A DNA stretch of 64,000 nt from Chryseobacterium sp. ON_d1 (GCF_006829085.1 NZ_BJTC01000003.1:62001-126000), one strand, 5' to 3'; positions 45,907 through 56,164 are shown, numbered from the stretch's first letter. Translations and numbers: made by a program. The notes: generated by a model from the letters alone, not told the origin.

Positions 45907-46340
45907 TCGCAGGAAAATTAAGTAACATGATAATGGACATAGTGCACATGATCTCCAGTACCTAACATCTGGATTCCAATTATTACATCCAAGAGGTGAC
46001 CTTTCTTTTAATTTTATAATAATTTATTTGATATTTAGCCATAACAATACATTCTTACATTATGTATGTAAAAATTATTATAATTCGGATAGTTTCTGTT
46101 TAAAGTAATTTTTGTTCGAATAAATTACGGTTTTAAAAGTTGTTATTCAGTTAAATCACATCTTTTACGAAGATGGCTTTTTTTATATAATTTAATATAA
46201 AAGAAACCTTTTTTTTAATCTGTCCCATAATAAAATATTGTAATTCCCTAATGTATGAATTAGCAATCTTTATGCCATACTATAGAGCTAAGCTAATTTT
46301 AACATAGAGTTTATTTTTTTAGAGTTATTTTAATTATTTG
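45907..46340. other. AT-rich intergenic region after menC
   Basis: No gene is visible in these 434 bp. The only clear element is a rightward terminator-like hairpin (CATCTT-TTACG-AAGATG plus eight T, 46159-46184), about 250 bp past the menC stop. The space between menC and that hairpin could hold a small RNA, but no promoter supports this. Confidence 0.4.
46159..46184 (+). terminator. Terminator-like hairpin
   Basis: A six-pair stem CATCTT / AAGATG with a five-base loop is followed by GC and a T run. It lies far downstream of menC. Confidence 0.55.
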
Positions 46341-47471
46341 TTAAGAAATAATTGTAAAGGTGTTTTCGTTTTCTTTAGTTCTGTTGGTAATGAGATTCCT
46401 GTCTATTCCGTATAGATTCTGGAAAATATCATGCTGAACCTGAGAGCTGGAAAGATACCCCCAGTGGTTTCCCACTTCATATTTAAAGCTGCTCAGAAGA
46501 TCATCCTTCACAAAAGTGCAGTCTATAATAGACACAATATCTTTATATCGGTCAATATCACTTGGACCATTTTTTCCAAGTCTTGGGGTCAGTATATTTT
46601 TTGAAAACTGCGAAATTCCCAGAACGGCATCCTGTCTGTTTAAGTAGATAGAAATTCTGTTGGCCAATAATGGCAGTTTATTAAATGCATCCTCGGAATC
46701 TTCAAATACTTTATAGCTCACATCGGCGTTCAACAGTAAAACCTGGTCGATAACCCGTAGGATATTCTCTCTTTTAAGACTGTACAGCATACTTTGAAGC
46801 ACCCTGTTTCCCATAGAATGAGCCATGATGTGAATTCGTTGATTACATGGGTTGAGATCCCGGTTGGAAAAAATATCTTTTAAAAACTGGGTATAGAAAT
46901 AAAACAGTCTCATCAGAGATGTCCCGGAATTGATGCTTGATGCCTTGTCGTCAAAATAGCTTAATGGAATAATACTGCCAGATGCAGGCCAGCTAATAAA
47001 TAAAATATGTTCTACAGGTGATGCCGGATTATCGATGAATATTTTCTTAAGGTCAAGAATGGCTTTTAATTCGTCATCAAAATCATACAAATAACCATGA
47101 AGAAATATCAGCACATCACTTCTGTCTTTTGTGGAAGACATATTTTTGTAGAGCTCATAGAACATTCTTTGTGTGCCTCCGAGATTATTAGCTGTAAGAG
47201 AGGATTTTTTAATTCCTTTTTCGCTCAGAAGGACATCCAGAACTTCTTCATAACCCTGTTTTTCAGGTTCGGAAAAAAGGGTGTAGTTTAAAATATTTCT
47301 ATTGGTGTAATCTTTTTTCTTTTTGGCTTGTGCATTGGGCTCTTTATAGTTGTCAAAATCACACTTAGCGATCCTGAAATTAGGAATTGAATATTCATCA
47401 TTGGAAAAAGAGTCTGCTTTTTCACCTTTGTGCCTGATGATTTTACGGTTGCTTAGGATATAAACGGCCAT
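46341..47471 (-). CDS. Alpha/beta hydrolase of DUF900 type
   Basis: The 376-residue protein has the alpha/beta-hydrolase core: an oxyanion strand FLHGYLYDF, the nucleophile elbow MAHSMGNR, an acidic residue region after LLLNADV, and a late HWGYLSS that may supply the catalytic His. This matches the DUF900 group. No signal peptide is seen. The first 100 residues are polar and specific to this protein. Esterase or lipase activity is plausible, but the substrate is unknown. It stands alone between two AT-rich spacers. Confidence 0.75.
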   Translation of the reverse strand: MAVYILSNRKIIRHKGEKADSFSNDEYSIPNFRIAKCDFDNYKEPNAQAKKKKDYTNRNILNYTLFSEPEKQGYEEVLDVLLSEKGIKKSSLTANNLGGTQRMFYELYKNMSSTKDRSDVLIFLHGYLYDFDDELKAILDLKKIFIDNPASPVEHILFISWPASGSIIPLSYFDDKASSINSGTSLMRLFYFYTQFLKDIFSNRDLNPCNQRIHIMAHSMGNRVLQSMLYSLKRENILRVIDQVLLLNADVSYKVFEDSEDAFNKLPLLANRISIYLNRQDAVLGISQFSKNILTPRLGKNGPSDIDRYKDIVSIIDCTFVKDDLLSSFKYEVGNHWGYLSSSQVQHDIFQNLYGIDRNLITNRTKENENTFTIIS

Positions 47472-47581
47472 GATTGTTAATTGGTTACAATGGTTTTAGC
47501 TTTTCCTAAATTAACAAAAAATATTGAATTATAACAGATACGGCTTTTAAATTATCATTTTTACAAACGCTTATTTTTCCG

Positions 47582-47589
47582 TAACTTTG
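47582..47589 (+). promoter_or_regulatory. Candidate -7 element (TAACTTTG) for glnS
   Basis: TAACTTTG lies 36 bases before the glnS ATG and fits TAnnTTTG. There is no TTG at the expected -33 spacing. Confidence 0.4.
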
Positions 47590-47625
47590 TGAAACTTTTT
47601 TTGCTAAAAAATAAAAGCTACTTTA

Positions 47626-49299
47626 ATGGAAGAAGAAAAAAAATCCCTCAATTTTATTGAGCAAATTATTGAAGATGATCTGGCAAACGGGCTGAAGAAA
47701 GATCAGATCCGTTTCCGTTTTCCCCCTGAACCCAATGGTTATCTGCATGTAGGGCATACAAAAGCCATCTGCATCAACTTTGGTCTGGGTGAAAAATACA
47801 ACGCTCCTGTAAACCTTCGTTTCGACGATACGAACCCTGAAAAAGAAGAGCAGGAATTCGTAGATTCTATTAAGAAAGATGTTGAATGGCTTGGGTTCAA
47901 ATGGGATAAAGAATTGTATGCATCCGATTACTTCCAGCAGCTTTACGATTGGGCAGTCCAGTTAATCAAAGAAGGGAAAGCTTATGTAGATGAGCAACCA
48001 TCTGAAGTGATTACCGAGCAGAGAAAGAACCCTACAGAACCGGGGGTGGAATCTCCGTACAGAAACCGACCGGTTGAAGAATCTTTGGATCTGTTTGAAA
48101 GAATGAAGAATGGAGAATTTGAAGAAGGAACAATGTCACTCCGCGCAAAAATCGATATGGTTTCACCTAATATGAATATGCGTGATCCTGTGATGTACAG
48201 AATTCTGAAAAGACCTCATCACAGAACAGGTACAACATGGAAAATCTATCCGATGTACGACTGGGCACATGGTGAATCTGATTACCTTGAGCAGGTTTCC
48301 CACTCTTTATGTTCATTAGAGTTTGAAAATCACAGACCTCTTTATAACTGGTATCTGGATCAGGTATATGATGAATCGAAGGTAGCTCCTAAGCAGAGAG
48401 AATTTGCAAGAATGAATGTTTCCTATATGATTACTTCCAAAAGAAAGCTTCAGAGACTGGTCGCCGAAGGGGTAGTAACCGGATGGGATGATCCCAGGAT
48501 GCCCACTATCTCAGGGATGAGAAGAAAAGGATTTACTCCGGCTTCTATCAGAAACTTTATTGAGAAAGTAGGAGTTGCGAAAAGAGAAAATCTTATCGAA
48601 ATTCAGTTGCTTGATTTCTGTGTGCGTGAAGATCTGAATAAGGTTGCCAAGCGTGTGATGGCAGTAGTAGATCCAGTGAAATTAGTGATCGAAAATTATC
48701 CGGAAGATAAGGAAGAATGGCTGGAAACTGAAAATAATCCTGAACAGGAAAATGCTGGAACAAGAGAAGTGCCATTCTCAAGAGAAATCTATATTGAACG
48801 TGAAGATTTCAAAGAAGAAGCTAACAATAAATTCTTCAGACTTAAATTAGGGGGAGAAGTTCGTTTGAAGTCTGCTTACATCATCAAAGCCGAAAGAGTG
48901 GAGAAGGATGAAAATGGTGAGATTACAACGATCTACGCTACGTATGATGAGAAGAGTAAATCAGGAAGCGGAACAGAGGAAAGTTTGAGAAAAGTAAAAG
49001 GTACTTTACACTGGGTATCTGCAAAACATGCAATTCCTGTAGAAGTAAGAATCTACAACCAGCTGTTTACTGTAGAACAGCCTGATGCAGAAAAAGATGT
49101 AGACTTCTTAAACTTTATCAATCCTGATTCTGTAACCACTGTGAAAGGATTTGCTGAGCCAAGTCTGAAAGAGGTTGCTATTGGGGAACCATTACAGTTC
49201 CAGAGAATCGGATACTTTACAAAAGATCAGGATTCTACAGAAGATACGTTGGTATTTAACCGTACAGTAACATTGAAAGATTCTTATAAACCTGAATAA
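47626..49299 (+). CDS. glnS: Glutamine--tRNA ligase
   Basis: GlnRS charges tRNA-Gln with glutamine. The 557-residue product has the class I HIGH motif as HVGH at 41-44 (in PEPNGYLHVGHTKA) and the KMSKS equivalent at about 268-275 (MITSKRKL). The GlnRS-specific RFDDTNPEKE, YDWAHGESDYLEQVSHSLCSLEF and the two C-terminal beta-barrel anticodon-binding domains are all present. The KMSKS-like region and DYLEQVSHSLCSLEFE mark it as GlnRS rather than GluRS. A strong terminator follows. Confidence 0.97.
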   Translation: MEEEKKSLNFIEQIIEDDLANGLKKDQIRFRFPPEPNGYLHVGHTKAICINFGLGEKYNAPVNLRFDDTNPEKEEQEFVDSIKKDVEWLGFKWDKELYASDYFQQLYDWAVQLIKEGKAYVDEQPSEVITEQRKNPTEPGVESPYRNRPVEESLDLFERMKNGEFEEGTMSLRAKIDMVSPNMNMRDPVMYRILKRPHHRTGTTWKIYPMYDWAHGESDYLEQVSHSLCSLEFENHRPLYNWYLDQVYDESKVAPKQREFARMNVSYMITSKRKLQRLVAEGVVTGWDDPRMPTISGMRRKGFTPASIRNFIEKVGVAKRENLIEIQLLDFCVREDLNKVAKRVMAVVDPVKLVIENYPEDKEEWLETENNPEQENAGTREVPFSREIYIEREDFKEEANNKFFRLKLGGEVRLKSAYIIKAERVEKDENGEITTIYATYDEKSKSGSGTEESLRKVKGTLHWVSAKHAIPVEVRIYNQLFTVEQPDAEKDVDFLNFINPDSVTTVKGFAEPSLKEVAIGEPLQFQRIGYFTKDQDSTEDTLVFNRTVTLKDSYKPE

Positions 49300-49325
49300 T
49301 TTTCAGGAATAGATCATAAAACAGA

Positions 49326-49357
49326 AACCAGGACTTCATTTGGAGTCCTGGTTTTTT
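49326..49357 (+). terminator. Terminator of glnS
   Basis: AACCAGGACT and AGTCCTGGTT form a perfect ten-pair stem followed by T. Confidence 0.9.
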
Positions 49358-49606
49358 GTTTTTGTCGGAAAATGCAAAGCTGTTAAAAATTTTATGCATG
49401 GTGAATATTTAAGGCGCAAGGAAATCGAAGATTTCCGGCAAATGCAACGCTTAATCAATCAATATTCTTAGTTCTCAAAATCAACAGTGTAAAATTTTAT
49501 CATAGATAAAATCCTTGTGTCTTATATTATATAGAAAGGAATAATCTTGCTCCTTTGCGTTTTCCAACAGATACATATAAACCATGATCAATTCCAAGGG
49601 GGAAAA
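49358..49606. other. Intergenic region with palindrome and CTTTGCG motif
   Basis: There is no gene here. A perfect palindrome GGAAATC-GAA-GATTTCC (49420-49436) lies in a GC-richer patch that begins GGCGCAAGG, and CTCCTTTGCG occurs near 49551. The same kind of parts occur at 38590-38860, which suggests a family of dispersed intergenic repeats. Confidence 0.4.
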
Positions 49607-49607
49607 A

Positions 49608-49639
49608 ATAAAAAAGCAAGACTTCATACAAGTCCTGCT
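49608..49639 (-). terminator. Terminator of the hydroxyacyl-CoA dehydrogenase gene
   Basis: On the minus strand AGCAGGACTT pairs with GAAGTCTTGCT-like bases (one G-U) around a five-base loop and ends in T. Confidence 0.8.
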
Positions 49640-49675
49640 CTTATTTAATAGTTTAAAAATCTGAACTATAAGACT

Positions 49676-50572
49676 CTACTTCAAAAAATCTTTGTCGCGG
49701 TATGTGGGGTTGGGATATTTATAAAATCCTTCTCCTGTCAGTACACCCAGCTTTCCTTTATCAATATAATCCTTTTTTAATTTTTCTACAGCTTTGATTT
49801 TCAATGGATCCTGAGTTTCTTCAGCTTCCATTTTGTTGATGTTATAAGCTGTTGCAATACCTACCACATCCAGGATGCCAAATGGTCCTGCAGGTGCTCC
49901 TGTGGCTACCATCCATGTTTTGTCAATTGTTTCAATATCTGATACTTCATCTATCCAAAGATTGACTGCCGCTCCGAGCAATGGAACCAATAATGAGTTG
50001 ACTATATACCCCGGCTGTTCCTTCTGGATAGGTAGTGCTACCATTCCAATAGCTTTTGCAAATGCAATGACTGAATCAAATACTTCCTGCGAAGTTCCAG
50101 GATGGCGCATTACCTCTCCGGTATTGTGCTTCCAGATTTCATTCGCAAAATGGAGAGCTACAAACTTCTCCGGTCTTCCTGTATCTTCAGCAAACTGACT
50201 CGGAAGGAGAGTAGAGGAGTTTGTTGCAAATACAGTTTTTTCCGGTGCTGTTTCAGCCAGCTTATGATAGAATTCCTTTTTAATGGCTGGATCTTCAGGA
50301 ACAGCTTCTATCAGAAGGTCAGCAGCTTTTACTGCTTCAGTAAGATCAGATGAATAACTGATTTTTTTAAATGTAGCATCAAGTTGCTCCTGTGTTGCAC
50401 CTAAATCCTGCCGGTAAGCTTCACTTAAACCTGCAAATTTGCCTCTGGCTTTTTCCAATACTTCATCATTGATATCATATACGGTAACGTTGAAACCATG
50501 ATAGGCTGTTTGGAAGGCAATCTGATATCCTAATACGCCACTTCCTGCTATCGTTATATTTTTAAAATCCAT
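49676..50572 (-). CDS. 3-hydroxyacyl-CoA dehydrogenase family protein
   Basis: The enzyme has 298 residues from the ATG at 50572; a longer frame to 50635 overlaps the upstream gene and is rejected. The Rossmann motif is GSGVLGYQIA near residue 10, with Asp in VYDIND selecting NAD. ATNSSTLLPSQ and the catalytic His in ALHFANEIWKHNTGEV follow. The HFANEIWKHNT form differs from the HFFNP of classical 3-hydroxybutyryl-CoA dehydrogenases and marks a separate subgroup. It lies 38 bp after the oleate hydratase gene, so it may act on a hydroxy fatty acid or its CoA ester. Confidence 0.85.
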   Translation of the reverse strand: MDFKNITIAGSGVLGYQIAFQTAYHGFNVTVYDINDEVLEKARGKFAGLSEAYRQDLGATQEQLDATFKKISYSSDLTEAVKAADLLIEAVPEDPAIKKEFYHKLAETAPEKTVFATNSSTLLPSQFAEDTGRPEKFVALHFANEIWKHNTGEVMRHPGTSQEVFDSVIAFAKAIGMVALPIQKEQPGYIVNSLLVPLLGAAVNLWIDEVSDIETIDKTWMVATGAPAGPFGILDVVGIATAYNINKMEAEETQDPLKIKAVEKLKKDYIDKGKLGVLTGEGFYKYPNPTYRDKDFLK

Positions 50573-50610
50573 GAGATTTATTTTTATTTTTTGAAATGTG
50601 GAGTTTTGTT

Positions 50611-52539
50611 TTAACCTTTCACTCCTTTTACCCATTCCTGAAATCTGCTGAAGAAAGATTCATGTTCCTCTTGTTCTTCCGGACGGTTGACCAGAATATG
50701 CTCAAAATAAGTTCCTTTTAATATTTTTCTCAGGATTCCTTCTCCTAAGAATGGCTTGTAATCATTAAGAGCCTGAGTAGCTTTCAATAAATGTCGGATA
50801 TCATACTGCAACGGATTGATATCCGGAACCTGTTTATTAAGGTTAAGCAGGTTGTAAACAGCTATTCTTGCAGTTCTCACAGAACTTTCCATGGTGAATA
50901 CAACATCATTATTGGTTTCTACAAACTGCCCTACAAGCCCTAGGTTGGTACATCCTTCAGGAACGACCCTCGGACGGTCTCCCATCGCTCTTGGCATAAA
51001 CATAGAAGTAATGTAAGGCATAAATGCAGTACGAACTATTGTATTTTCTGTGACATTATCCAGCTGATCTGTTATTCCAAGATGATAGCACAGCTCGGCA
51101 AGAATCTCGTTTCCGGTACATTGAGGCATTGTTTTTTTGATATAATTACCTTCCTTATCCATCAGTAAAGCATATACCCAAACTACAAGGATATCATCCG
51201 GCTGAGTAGGGAAGTGCGGCTGTCTGTTGCAGGTAAAACTCATTACCCAATTAGAGTCTGTAATCGTAATAATTCCTCCTGTAGCGGTTCTTCCGGAATA
51301 AGGATCATTCACACAAAGTTCTTTCAGTTTCTCCGTGAAGGCAGAAGGGTGACATGTTAATGTAGCAGATTCCCATGAAGATTTCTCAATGTGGCTACAG
51401 AATTTTTCAGGTTTACCAAATACTTCGGATTTTGCTGCAAGATTCTTCCATAGCTTCCATCCGGCACTCTGTCCTGCGCTGCTGTTGTCGATTGTAACTT
51501 CAGGAACAGTATTGTTATCTCCGTAGAAAGTGCTTTCAGTCATAGAACCGGTAGTCACAATCACATAATCATCCTTGCCAATCGGTATTCTAACTTCCTC
51601 TCCGTTTTGCTCGGTAATAATTCCTTCTACTGTTTTCCCTTCCGTGTTGATATGAATGTCAAGATCTTTTACCAAAGTATTGAATTGGATCTGTACTCCT
51701 TTTTCTACCAGAAAGTTCTTAAGAGGCGTTACATAGGTATCATACTGGTTGTATTTTGGAAAAACAAGACATGAAAAATCTTTCATTCCGTCGATAGCGT
51801 GAAGGAATCTGTGCATATACAGTTTCAGTTCCAATAAACTGTGCCAGTTTTCGAAGGCAAACATAGAACGCCAGAAGAACCAGAAATTACTGTTCAGGAA
51901 AGATTCAGAAAAATAATCTTCTATAGTAAGATCATCCAGTTCCTCTTTTTTCTTCAAGAGTAGTTTTACAATCGCCAGCTGATCCTTTTTCTCAAGTCCG
52001 AATTTACTGAAATCCTTGATTTGTCCCTGATTGTGGATCAGTCTTGCTTTGGAATAATTAGGGTCATTGTCATTGATAAGACGGTATTCATCCAGAACGC
52101 TGTAAGGTGCAGGTAGTTCCAAAGCTGGAATATCCTGGAACATGTCCCATAAATTTTCATAAGTCATATCCATTTCCCTTCCTCCCCGAATGATATATCC
52201 GTCTTTTGCGTTACCGGCTCCATCCAGAGATCCGCCTTCAATATTCAGCTGGTCAAGGAAAATAATGTTTTTGCCGGGAACATGACCGTCACGGATAAAA
52301 TAGTAAGCGGCAGACATACCGGCAATTCCGCTTCCTACAATATAAATTTTACTGTTTTCATAAGACTGTAAAGGAATTCCTTTATTGCGCTGATAGTTTC
52401 CGATCTGGTCGGAAAAAGGCATTGTTTTTTCAGGAGTGTTAATCTGAACTTCTTTACTGGAATCCGGCTCGTGGTTTACTTTTCCAAACTGGTCAGAAGC
52501 TTTTAAAACTTTGTCGAATTTTGAATTGATCGTACTCAT
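50611..52539 (-). CDS. ohyA: Oleate hydratase (FAD-dependent)
   Basis: Oleate hydratase adds water across the cis-9 double bond of oleic acid to give 10-hydroxystearic acid. The product has 642 residues. The FAD-binding fingerprint [13 protein letters not shown] is at 69-81, followed by [10 protein letters not shown] and [15 protein letters not shown]. Glu122 and Tyr241 fall at exactly the numbers of the catalytic pair described in the Elizabethkingia meningoseptica enzyme. No signal peptide is seen, and it is probably membrane-associated in the cytoplasm. It is followed by a 3-hydroxyacyl-CoA dehydrogenase gene and preceded by an AraC regulator gene, all leftward. Confidence 0.96.
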   Translation of the reverse strand: MSTINSKFDKVLKASDQFGKVNHEPDSSKEVQINTPEKTMPFSDQIGNYQRNKGIPLQSYENSKIYIVGSGIAGMSAAYYFIRDGHVPGKNIIFLDQLNIEGGSLDGAGNAKDGYIIRGGREMDMTYENLWDMFQDIPALELPAPYSVLDEYRLINDNDPNYSKARLIHNQGQIKDFSKFGLEKKDQLAIVKLLLKKKEELDDLTIEDYFSESFLNSNFWFFWRSMFAFENWHSLLELKLYMHRFLHAIDGMKDFSCLVFPKYNQYDTYVTPLKNFLVEKGVQIQFNTLVKDLDIHINTEGKTVEGIITEQNGEEVRIPIGKDDYVIVTTGSMTESTFYGDNNTVPEVTIDNSSAGQSAGWKLWKNLAAKSEVFGKPEKFCSHIEKSSWESATLTCHPSAFTEKLKELCVNDPYSGRTATGGIITITDSNWVMSFTCNRQPHFPTQPDDILVVWVYALLMDKEGNYIKKTMPQCTGNEILAELCYHLGITDQLDNVTENTIVRTAFMPYITSMFMPRAMGDRPRVVPEGCTNLGLVGQFVETNNDVVFTMESSVRTARIAVYNLLNLNKQVPDINPLQYDIRHLLKATQALNDYKPFLGEGILRKILKGTYFEHILVNRPEEQEEHESFFSRFQEWVKGVKG

Positions 52540-52628
52540 TTTATATTGTTTTTAATTAACAGTATAAAGTTACCTCTATTCACAAAGCGATATATATCCC
52601 CAAGTTCGGAATTATTATCCCCAAATTC

Positions 52629-53507
52629 TTATAACTGGATTTTTTCTTTAATCCTATATTCTGAAGGAGACAAGGTAGTGTGTTTTTTGAAAAAACGGCC
52701 GAAAGCTGATGCCGAATTAAACTGAAGTTCAAATGCTATTTCTGAGATTGTGATATCCGGATTTCCAAGCATGACATAAGCTTCTTTCAATAAAGCTTCA
52801 TCAATGACTTCATGAGGCGTTTTTCCACTTGCTTTTTTAATGATTTCTATGAGATATTTACTGGAAATATGCATCTTATCAGCATAAAACTGAACTGTTC
52901 TCTCCCGGTTGATATTTTCCCGGATGAGTTTGCTGAATTTCAGATAAAGATCTTTCTTTCCTTCCTCTTTTCCGGGATTTACCAAGTTTTCCTGTTCTAT
53001 TATTTCAGCGGTTTCGAGCAGCAGGTTAAATATAATGGTACGGATTATCTCCTCAGTGAATTTGCCCTTTTTCTTAGATTTTTTTTCAAGATAATCCAGA
53101 AGATTTTGCAGCAATGAAGAATTTTTTGCAGAGGTTTTTATGATGTTGTATGAACCTTTGGAAAAAAGATTCATTTTTTCTATGATAAAAGGATTGGAAA
53201 TATTTTTAATCAGAAAGTTTTTGTCAAAGAAAAGCAGTTTCATCGTAAAACCGTCGCTTGCTTTTCCAAATTTCACAATTGTAGAAGGAGCAGCGATCAA
53301 AAAGCTGTGAACATTCACTTTATATTTCTGACGGTCAATCTCAATGTTGATTTCACCTGCAGTACAAATGCAAAGAGCATAGTAGTCCATTCTGAAAGGA
53401 GTCTTTGGAAATTCAAAAATAGGTTTACCGGAAGAAATATAGTAGGATTGGCGGCAGTCAATACTGTAAAAAGATAGTGTATCATGTAAATTTTCGTAGG
53501 TTATCAT
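52629..53507 (-). CDS. AraC family transcriptional regulator
   Basis: The protein has 292 residues. The N-terminal 130 residues have the shape of a cupin sensing domain, and the C-terminal 100 residues contain the two AraC helix-turn-helix motifs (RTVQFYADKMHISSKYLIEIIKK and ISEIAFELQFNSASAFGRFFKKH, then LSPSEYR). The gene ends 89 bp before the oleate hydratase start on the same strand. Control of the hydratase in response to unsaturated fatty acid is an attractive inference, but it could also regulate the divergent MFS gene. Confidence 0.9.
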   Translation of the reverse strand: MITYENLHDTLSFYSIDCRQSYYISSGKPIFEFPKTPFRMDYYALCICTAGEINIEIDRQKYKVNVHSFLIAAPSTIVKFGKASDGFTMKLLFFDKNFLIKNISNPFIIEKMNLFSKGSYNIIKTSAKNSSLLQNLLDYLEKKSKKKGKFTEEIIRTIIFNLLLETAEIIEQENLVNPGKEEGKKDLYLKFSKLIRENINRERTVQFYADKMHISSKYLIEIIKKASGKTPHEVIDEALLKEAYVMLGNPDITISEIAFELQFNSASAFGRFFKKHTTLSPSEYRIKEKIQL

Positions 53508-53701
53508 TTTTACGTGCTGATTAAATTTATTGTATTTTTTCAGAAGTTAGGTTTAGAGCTCCCGCTGTTACTGCAATTTACGGTTTTTATAAAAGTATTT
53601 GGGTTTTAAATATTAAATATTTTCAGATATAACCGACGGATTTTTTGATAGCTGTATTTATTAAAAGTATTTTAAATAAAGGCTTTTGAGTTATTTTTAT
53701 C

Positions 53702-53709
53702 TAATTTTG
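53702..53709 (+). promoter_or_regulatory. Candidate -7 element (TAATTTTG) for the MFS gene
   Basis: The element lies 29 bases before the GTG start at 53739. The nearest TTG (53686-53688) is only 13 bp away, shorter than the usual spacer. Confidence 0.4.
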
Positions 53710-53738
53710 CATTTTCAAATTACCCCCAAAATATTATT

Positions 53739-54977
53739 GTGAGATTAATAAATGTATATACGAGTTCTTTTAAAGGACTCTCGCAGGAGAGTTGGATGCT
53801 GGCGTTGGTAATGCTCATCAACAGAGCTGGCTCTATGGTACTTCCGTTTCTGGGAGTTTATATGACCAATCATTTGCATTTCAGCATTGAAAATTCGGGA
53901 ATTGTACTGAGCTTTTTTGGAATAGGTTCAGTCATTGGATCATGGCTGGGTGGAATGGTCACTGATAAAATTGGTGAATACAGGGTGCAGAGCCTGAGTC
54001 TGCTGCTCAGCGTTCCTTTATTCTGCCTGATTCCGCTTTTTACAACGGAAGCCGGTTTGGCAGGAATTATCCTGGCCCAAAGTATTGTAAGTGAAACTTT
54101 CCGTCCGGCAAACTCGGTAGCGATAACCAAATATGCAAAGCCCGAAAATATCACCAGGGCCTTTTCTCTGAATCGTATGGCTGTCAATCTAGGATTTTCT
54201 ATCGGGCCTGCGCTGGGGGGAATTTTATCTGCTATTTCCTATGAGTTTCTGTTTTTCAGTAATGCTCTGGCAGCTTTACTGGCAGGATTGATGTATATCT
54301 GGTTCTTTAAAGACCGGGCAAAATTAGCCAAACAGAAGGCTAAAAAGGTAAAAGATGCGGTTGTTATTAAAAAAGAAAGTTCACCATACAATGATGGTAA
54401 ATTTTTGATTTACTGTGCATGCTGTATGCTGTTTTCCATATGTTTCTTCCAGCTGTTCAGTACACTGACTATATTCTATAAAGATACAGCCCATCTGAGC
54501 CAGCAGAATATCGGATATATTTTGGGATACAGCGGTTTTCTGATTGTACTGCTTGAAATGGGATTGGTACAGATTGCCGAAAAATATTTCACCTTAGCTT
54601 TTACCATGCTGATAGGGACTTTTCTGTGTGGATTTTCCTATGCCATGCTTGCCTTTGATTACAGTATGATGACTCTTGTCCTGTCTATGACCCTACTTTG
54701 TGTGGGAGAAATATGGACACTTCCTTTTATGTCGACCATTACAGCATTACGTTCAGGGGAGAACAATAAAGGTGCTTATATGGGGCTGAACGGAATGTCT
54801 TTTTCCATTGCATTTATCGTCACCCCTTACATAGGAACACTGATTGCAGAAAAATTGGGATTTAATACATTATGGATTGGAACAGGATTGCTGGCTGTAG
54901 CTATAGCTGTTGGTTTCTACTTTATCATTCCATGGATGCTTAAAGACAAAAATAAAGCTGAAGAAGAGATGACATAA
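53739..54977 (+). CDS. MFS transporter
   Basis: The 412-residue inner-membrane protein has twelve predicted helices. It starts at GTG, since no ATG precedes the first helix. The cytoplasmic loop motif GGMVTDKIGEYR after helix 2 is the MFS signature A, and a basic central loop (about 190-215, rich in Lys) joins the halves. It fits the drug- or metabolite-efflux type of the family. It is divergent from the AraC regulator, which leaves a fatty-acid or antimicrobial efflux role possible. Substrate is unknown. Confidence 0.88.
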   Translation: MRLINVYTSSFKGLSQESWMLALVMLINRAGSMVLPFLGVYMTNHLHFSIENSGIVLSFFGIGSVIGSWLGGMVTDKIGEYRVQSLSLLLSVPLFCLIPLFTTEAGLAGIILAQSIVSETFRPANSVAITKYAKPENITRAFSLNRMAVNLGFSIGPALGGILSAISYEFLFFSNALAALLAGLMYIWFFKDRAKLAKQKAKKVKDAVVIKKESSPYNDGKFLIYCACCMLFSICFFQLFSTLTIFYKDTAHLSQQNIGYILGYSGFLIVLLEMGLVQIAEKYFTLAFTMLIGTFLCGFSYAMLAFDYSMMTLVLSMTLLCVGEIWTLPFMSTITALRSGENNKGAYMGLNGMSFSIAFIVTPYIGTLIAEKLGFNTLWIGTGLLAVAIAVGFYFIIPWMLKDKNKAEEEMT

Positions 54978-55005
54978 TGCTTTTGATTCATGAATTTTAA
55001 AATAA

Positions 55006-55046
55006 AAAGCTTCGGGCAATTCTACGAAATTGCCCGAAGCTTTTTA
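55006..55046. terminator. Bidirectional terminator
   Basis: AAAAGCTTCGGGCAATT and its exact complement form a long perfect stem with A and T tails on both sides. It serves the convergent MFS and YpdA-like genes. Confidence 0.92.
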
Positions 55047-55067
55047 ATATATATTAGTCGCTTATGG

Positions 55068-56033
55068 TTAAAATTTTGATATAATCGAATTAATAATCAT
55101 ATTGGCATGAATCCTGGAGTTTTCAATAAACCATAAATGAGTATCTTTTCCCCCGCACACAACTCCCGCAAGGTAGAGATGGGAAATATTGGTTTCCATG
55201 GTTTGAGGATTATAAAAAGGATTCAGACAGTCTCCGTTGAGTTCTATTCCTGAATTCTTCAGAAAATCAAAATCCGGAAGGTAACCGGTCATGGCCAATA
55301 CAAAATCATTTTCAATTTCATGGGTTTTTCCATTGTTATCTTTAAAAACGACTGTGTTTTCTTTAATTTCGATCATTTCTGCATTGAAATAGGCTTTAAT
55401 GCTGCCCTCTGCAATTCTGTTTTCTATATCCGGTTTTACCCAGTATTTTACACTTTTTGAAATCTCAGAATGACGGATGATCATGGTAACTTCAGCTCCT
55501 TTTCTGTACGTTTCCAATGCTGCATCTACCGCAGAATTACTGGATCCTACCACCACTATTTTCTGTCTTGCGTAAGGATAAGGTTCTGTATAATAATGTT
55601 TGACTTTAGGAAGATCTTCACCGGCAATATTCATAAGATTTGGAATATCATAAAATCCGGTAGCGATGACTACATTTTTGGCCAGGTAGTTTGCTTTGGA
55701 AGTCCTGATCTCAAATATTTCATCCCTTTTCGAGACATTCAGAACTTTTTCATACAGATTGATATTAAGTTTTTTCTGTCGCGCAATTCCCTGATAGTAT
55801 TCCAGAGCTTCCTGCCTTCCCGGTTTTGGAGCGGTAGAAATAAAAGGAATCTCATCAATCTCCAGCTTTTCAGCAGTGGAGAAAAAACGCATGTACAAAG
55901 GATAATTGTAAAGAGAATTAACAATGGTTCCTTTTTCTATGATTACATGACTAAGATTGTTTTTTTGAGCTTCAAGGGCACAGTTCAAACCTATAGGCCC
56001 CGCCCCGATAATCAGAATATCCAACATTTCCAT
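55068..56033 (-). CDS. ypdA: YpdA-like bacillithiol disulfide reductase (FAD/NADPH)
   Basis: The flavoprotein has 321 residues. The FAD fingerprint GAGPIG is at 10-15, and a second Rossmann motif, VVGSSNSAVDAALE, for NADPH is near 166. ATGFYDIPN and the closing LYLAGVVCGGKDTHLWFIENSR are typical of YpdA, which reduces bacillithiol disulfide. Unlike thioredoxin reductase it has no CxxC pair. Many Flavobacteriia make bacillithiol, which fits. The start could be Met1 or Met3. A minus-strand TACATTTG (56038-56045) sits only a few bases from Met1, so the message may be leaderless. Confidence 0.85.
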   Translation of the reverse strand: MEMLDILIIGAGPIGLNCALEAQKNNLSHVIIEKGTIVNSLYNYPLYMRFFSTAEKLEIDEIPFISTAPKPGRQEALEYYQGIARQKKLNINLYEKVLNVSKRDEIFEIRTSKANYLAKNVVIATGFYDIPNLMNIAGEDLPKVKHYYTEPYPYARQKIVVVGSSNSAVDAALETYRKGAEVTMIIRHSEISKSVKYWVKPDIENRIAEGSIKAYFNAEMIEIKENTVVFKDNNGKTHEIENDFVLAMTGYLPDFDFLKNSGIELNGDCLNPFYNPQTMETNISHLYLAGVVCGGKDTHLWFIENSRIHANMIINSIISKF

Positions 56034-56164
56034 ATAACAAATGTACGATGTAATTTTTAAAATAAGAACCCTGAATCCCTCAACTCTTATAATCTTTATC
56101 TCTTTAAATTATATATTTCTTGGCATCAGATTTGGTGTTTTCTACCCATTGCAAAATCTTAAAT

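Noticed and set aside
46159..46184. Small RNA gene between menC and the hydrolase gene
   Set aside because: A terminator-like hairpin is present, but no promoter element or conserved structure upstream of it supports an RNA gene.
55470..56060. 196-codon rightward frame
   Set aside because: It is antisense to the YpdA-like reductase gene, whose cofactor motifs are intact; the predicted product looks like reversed coding sequence.
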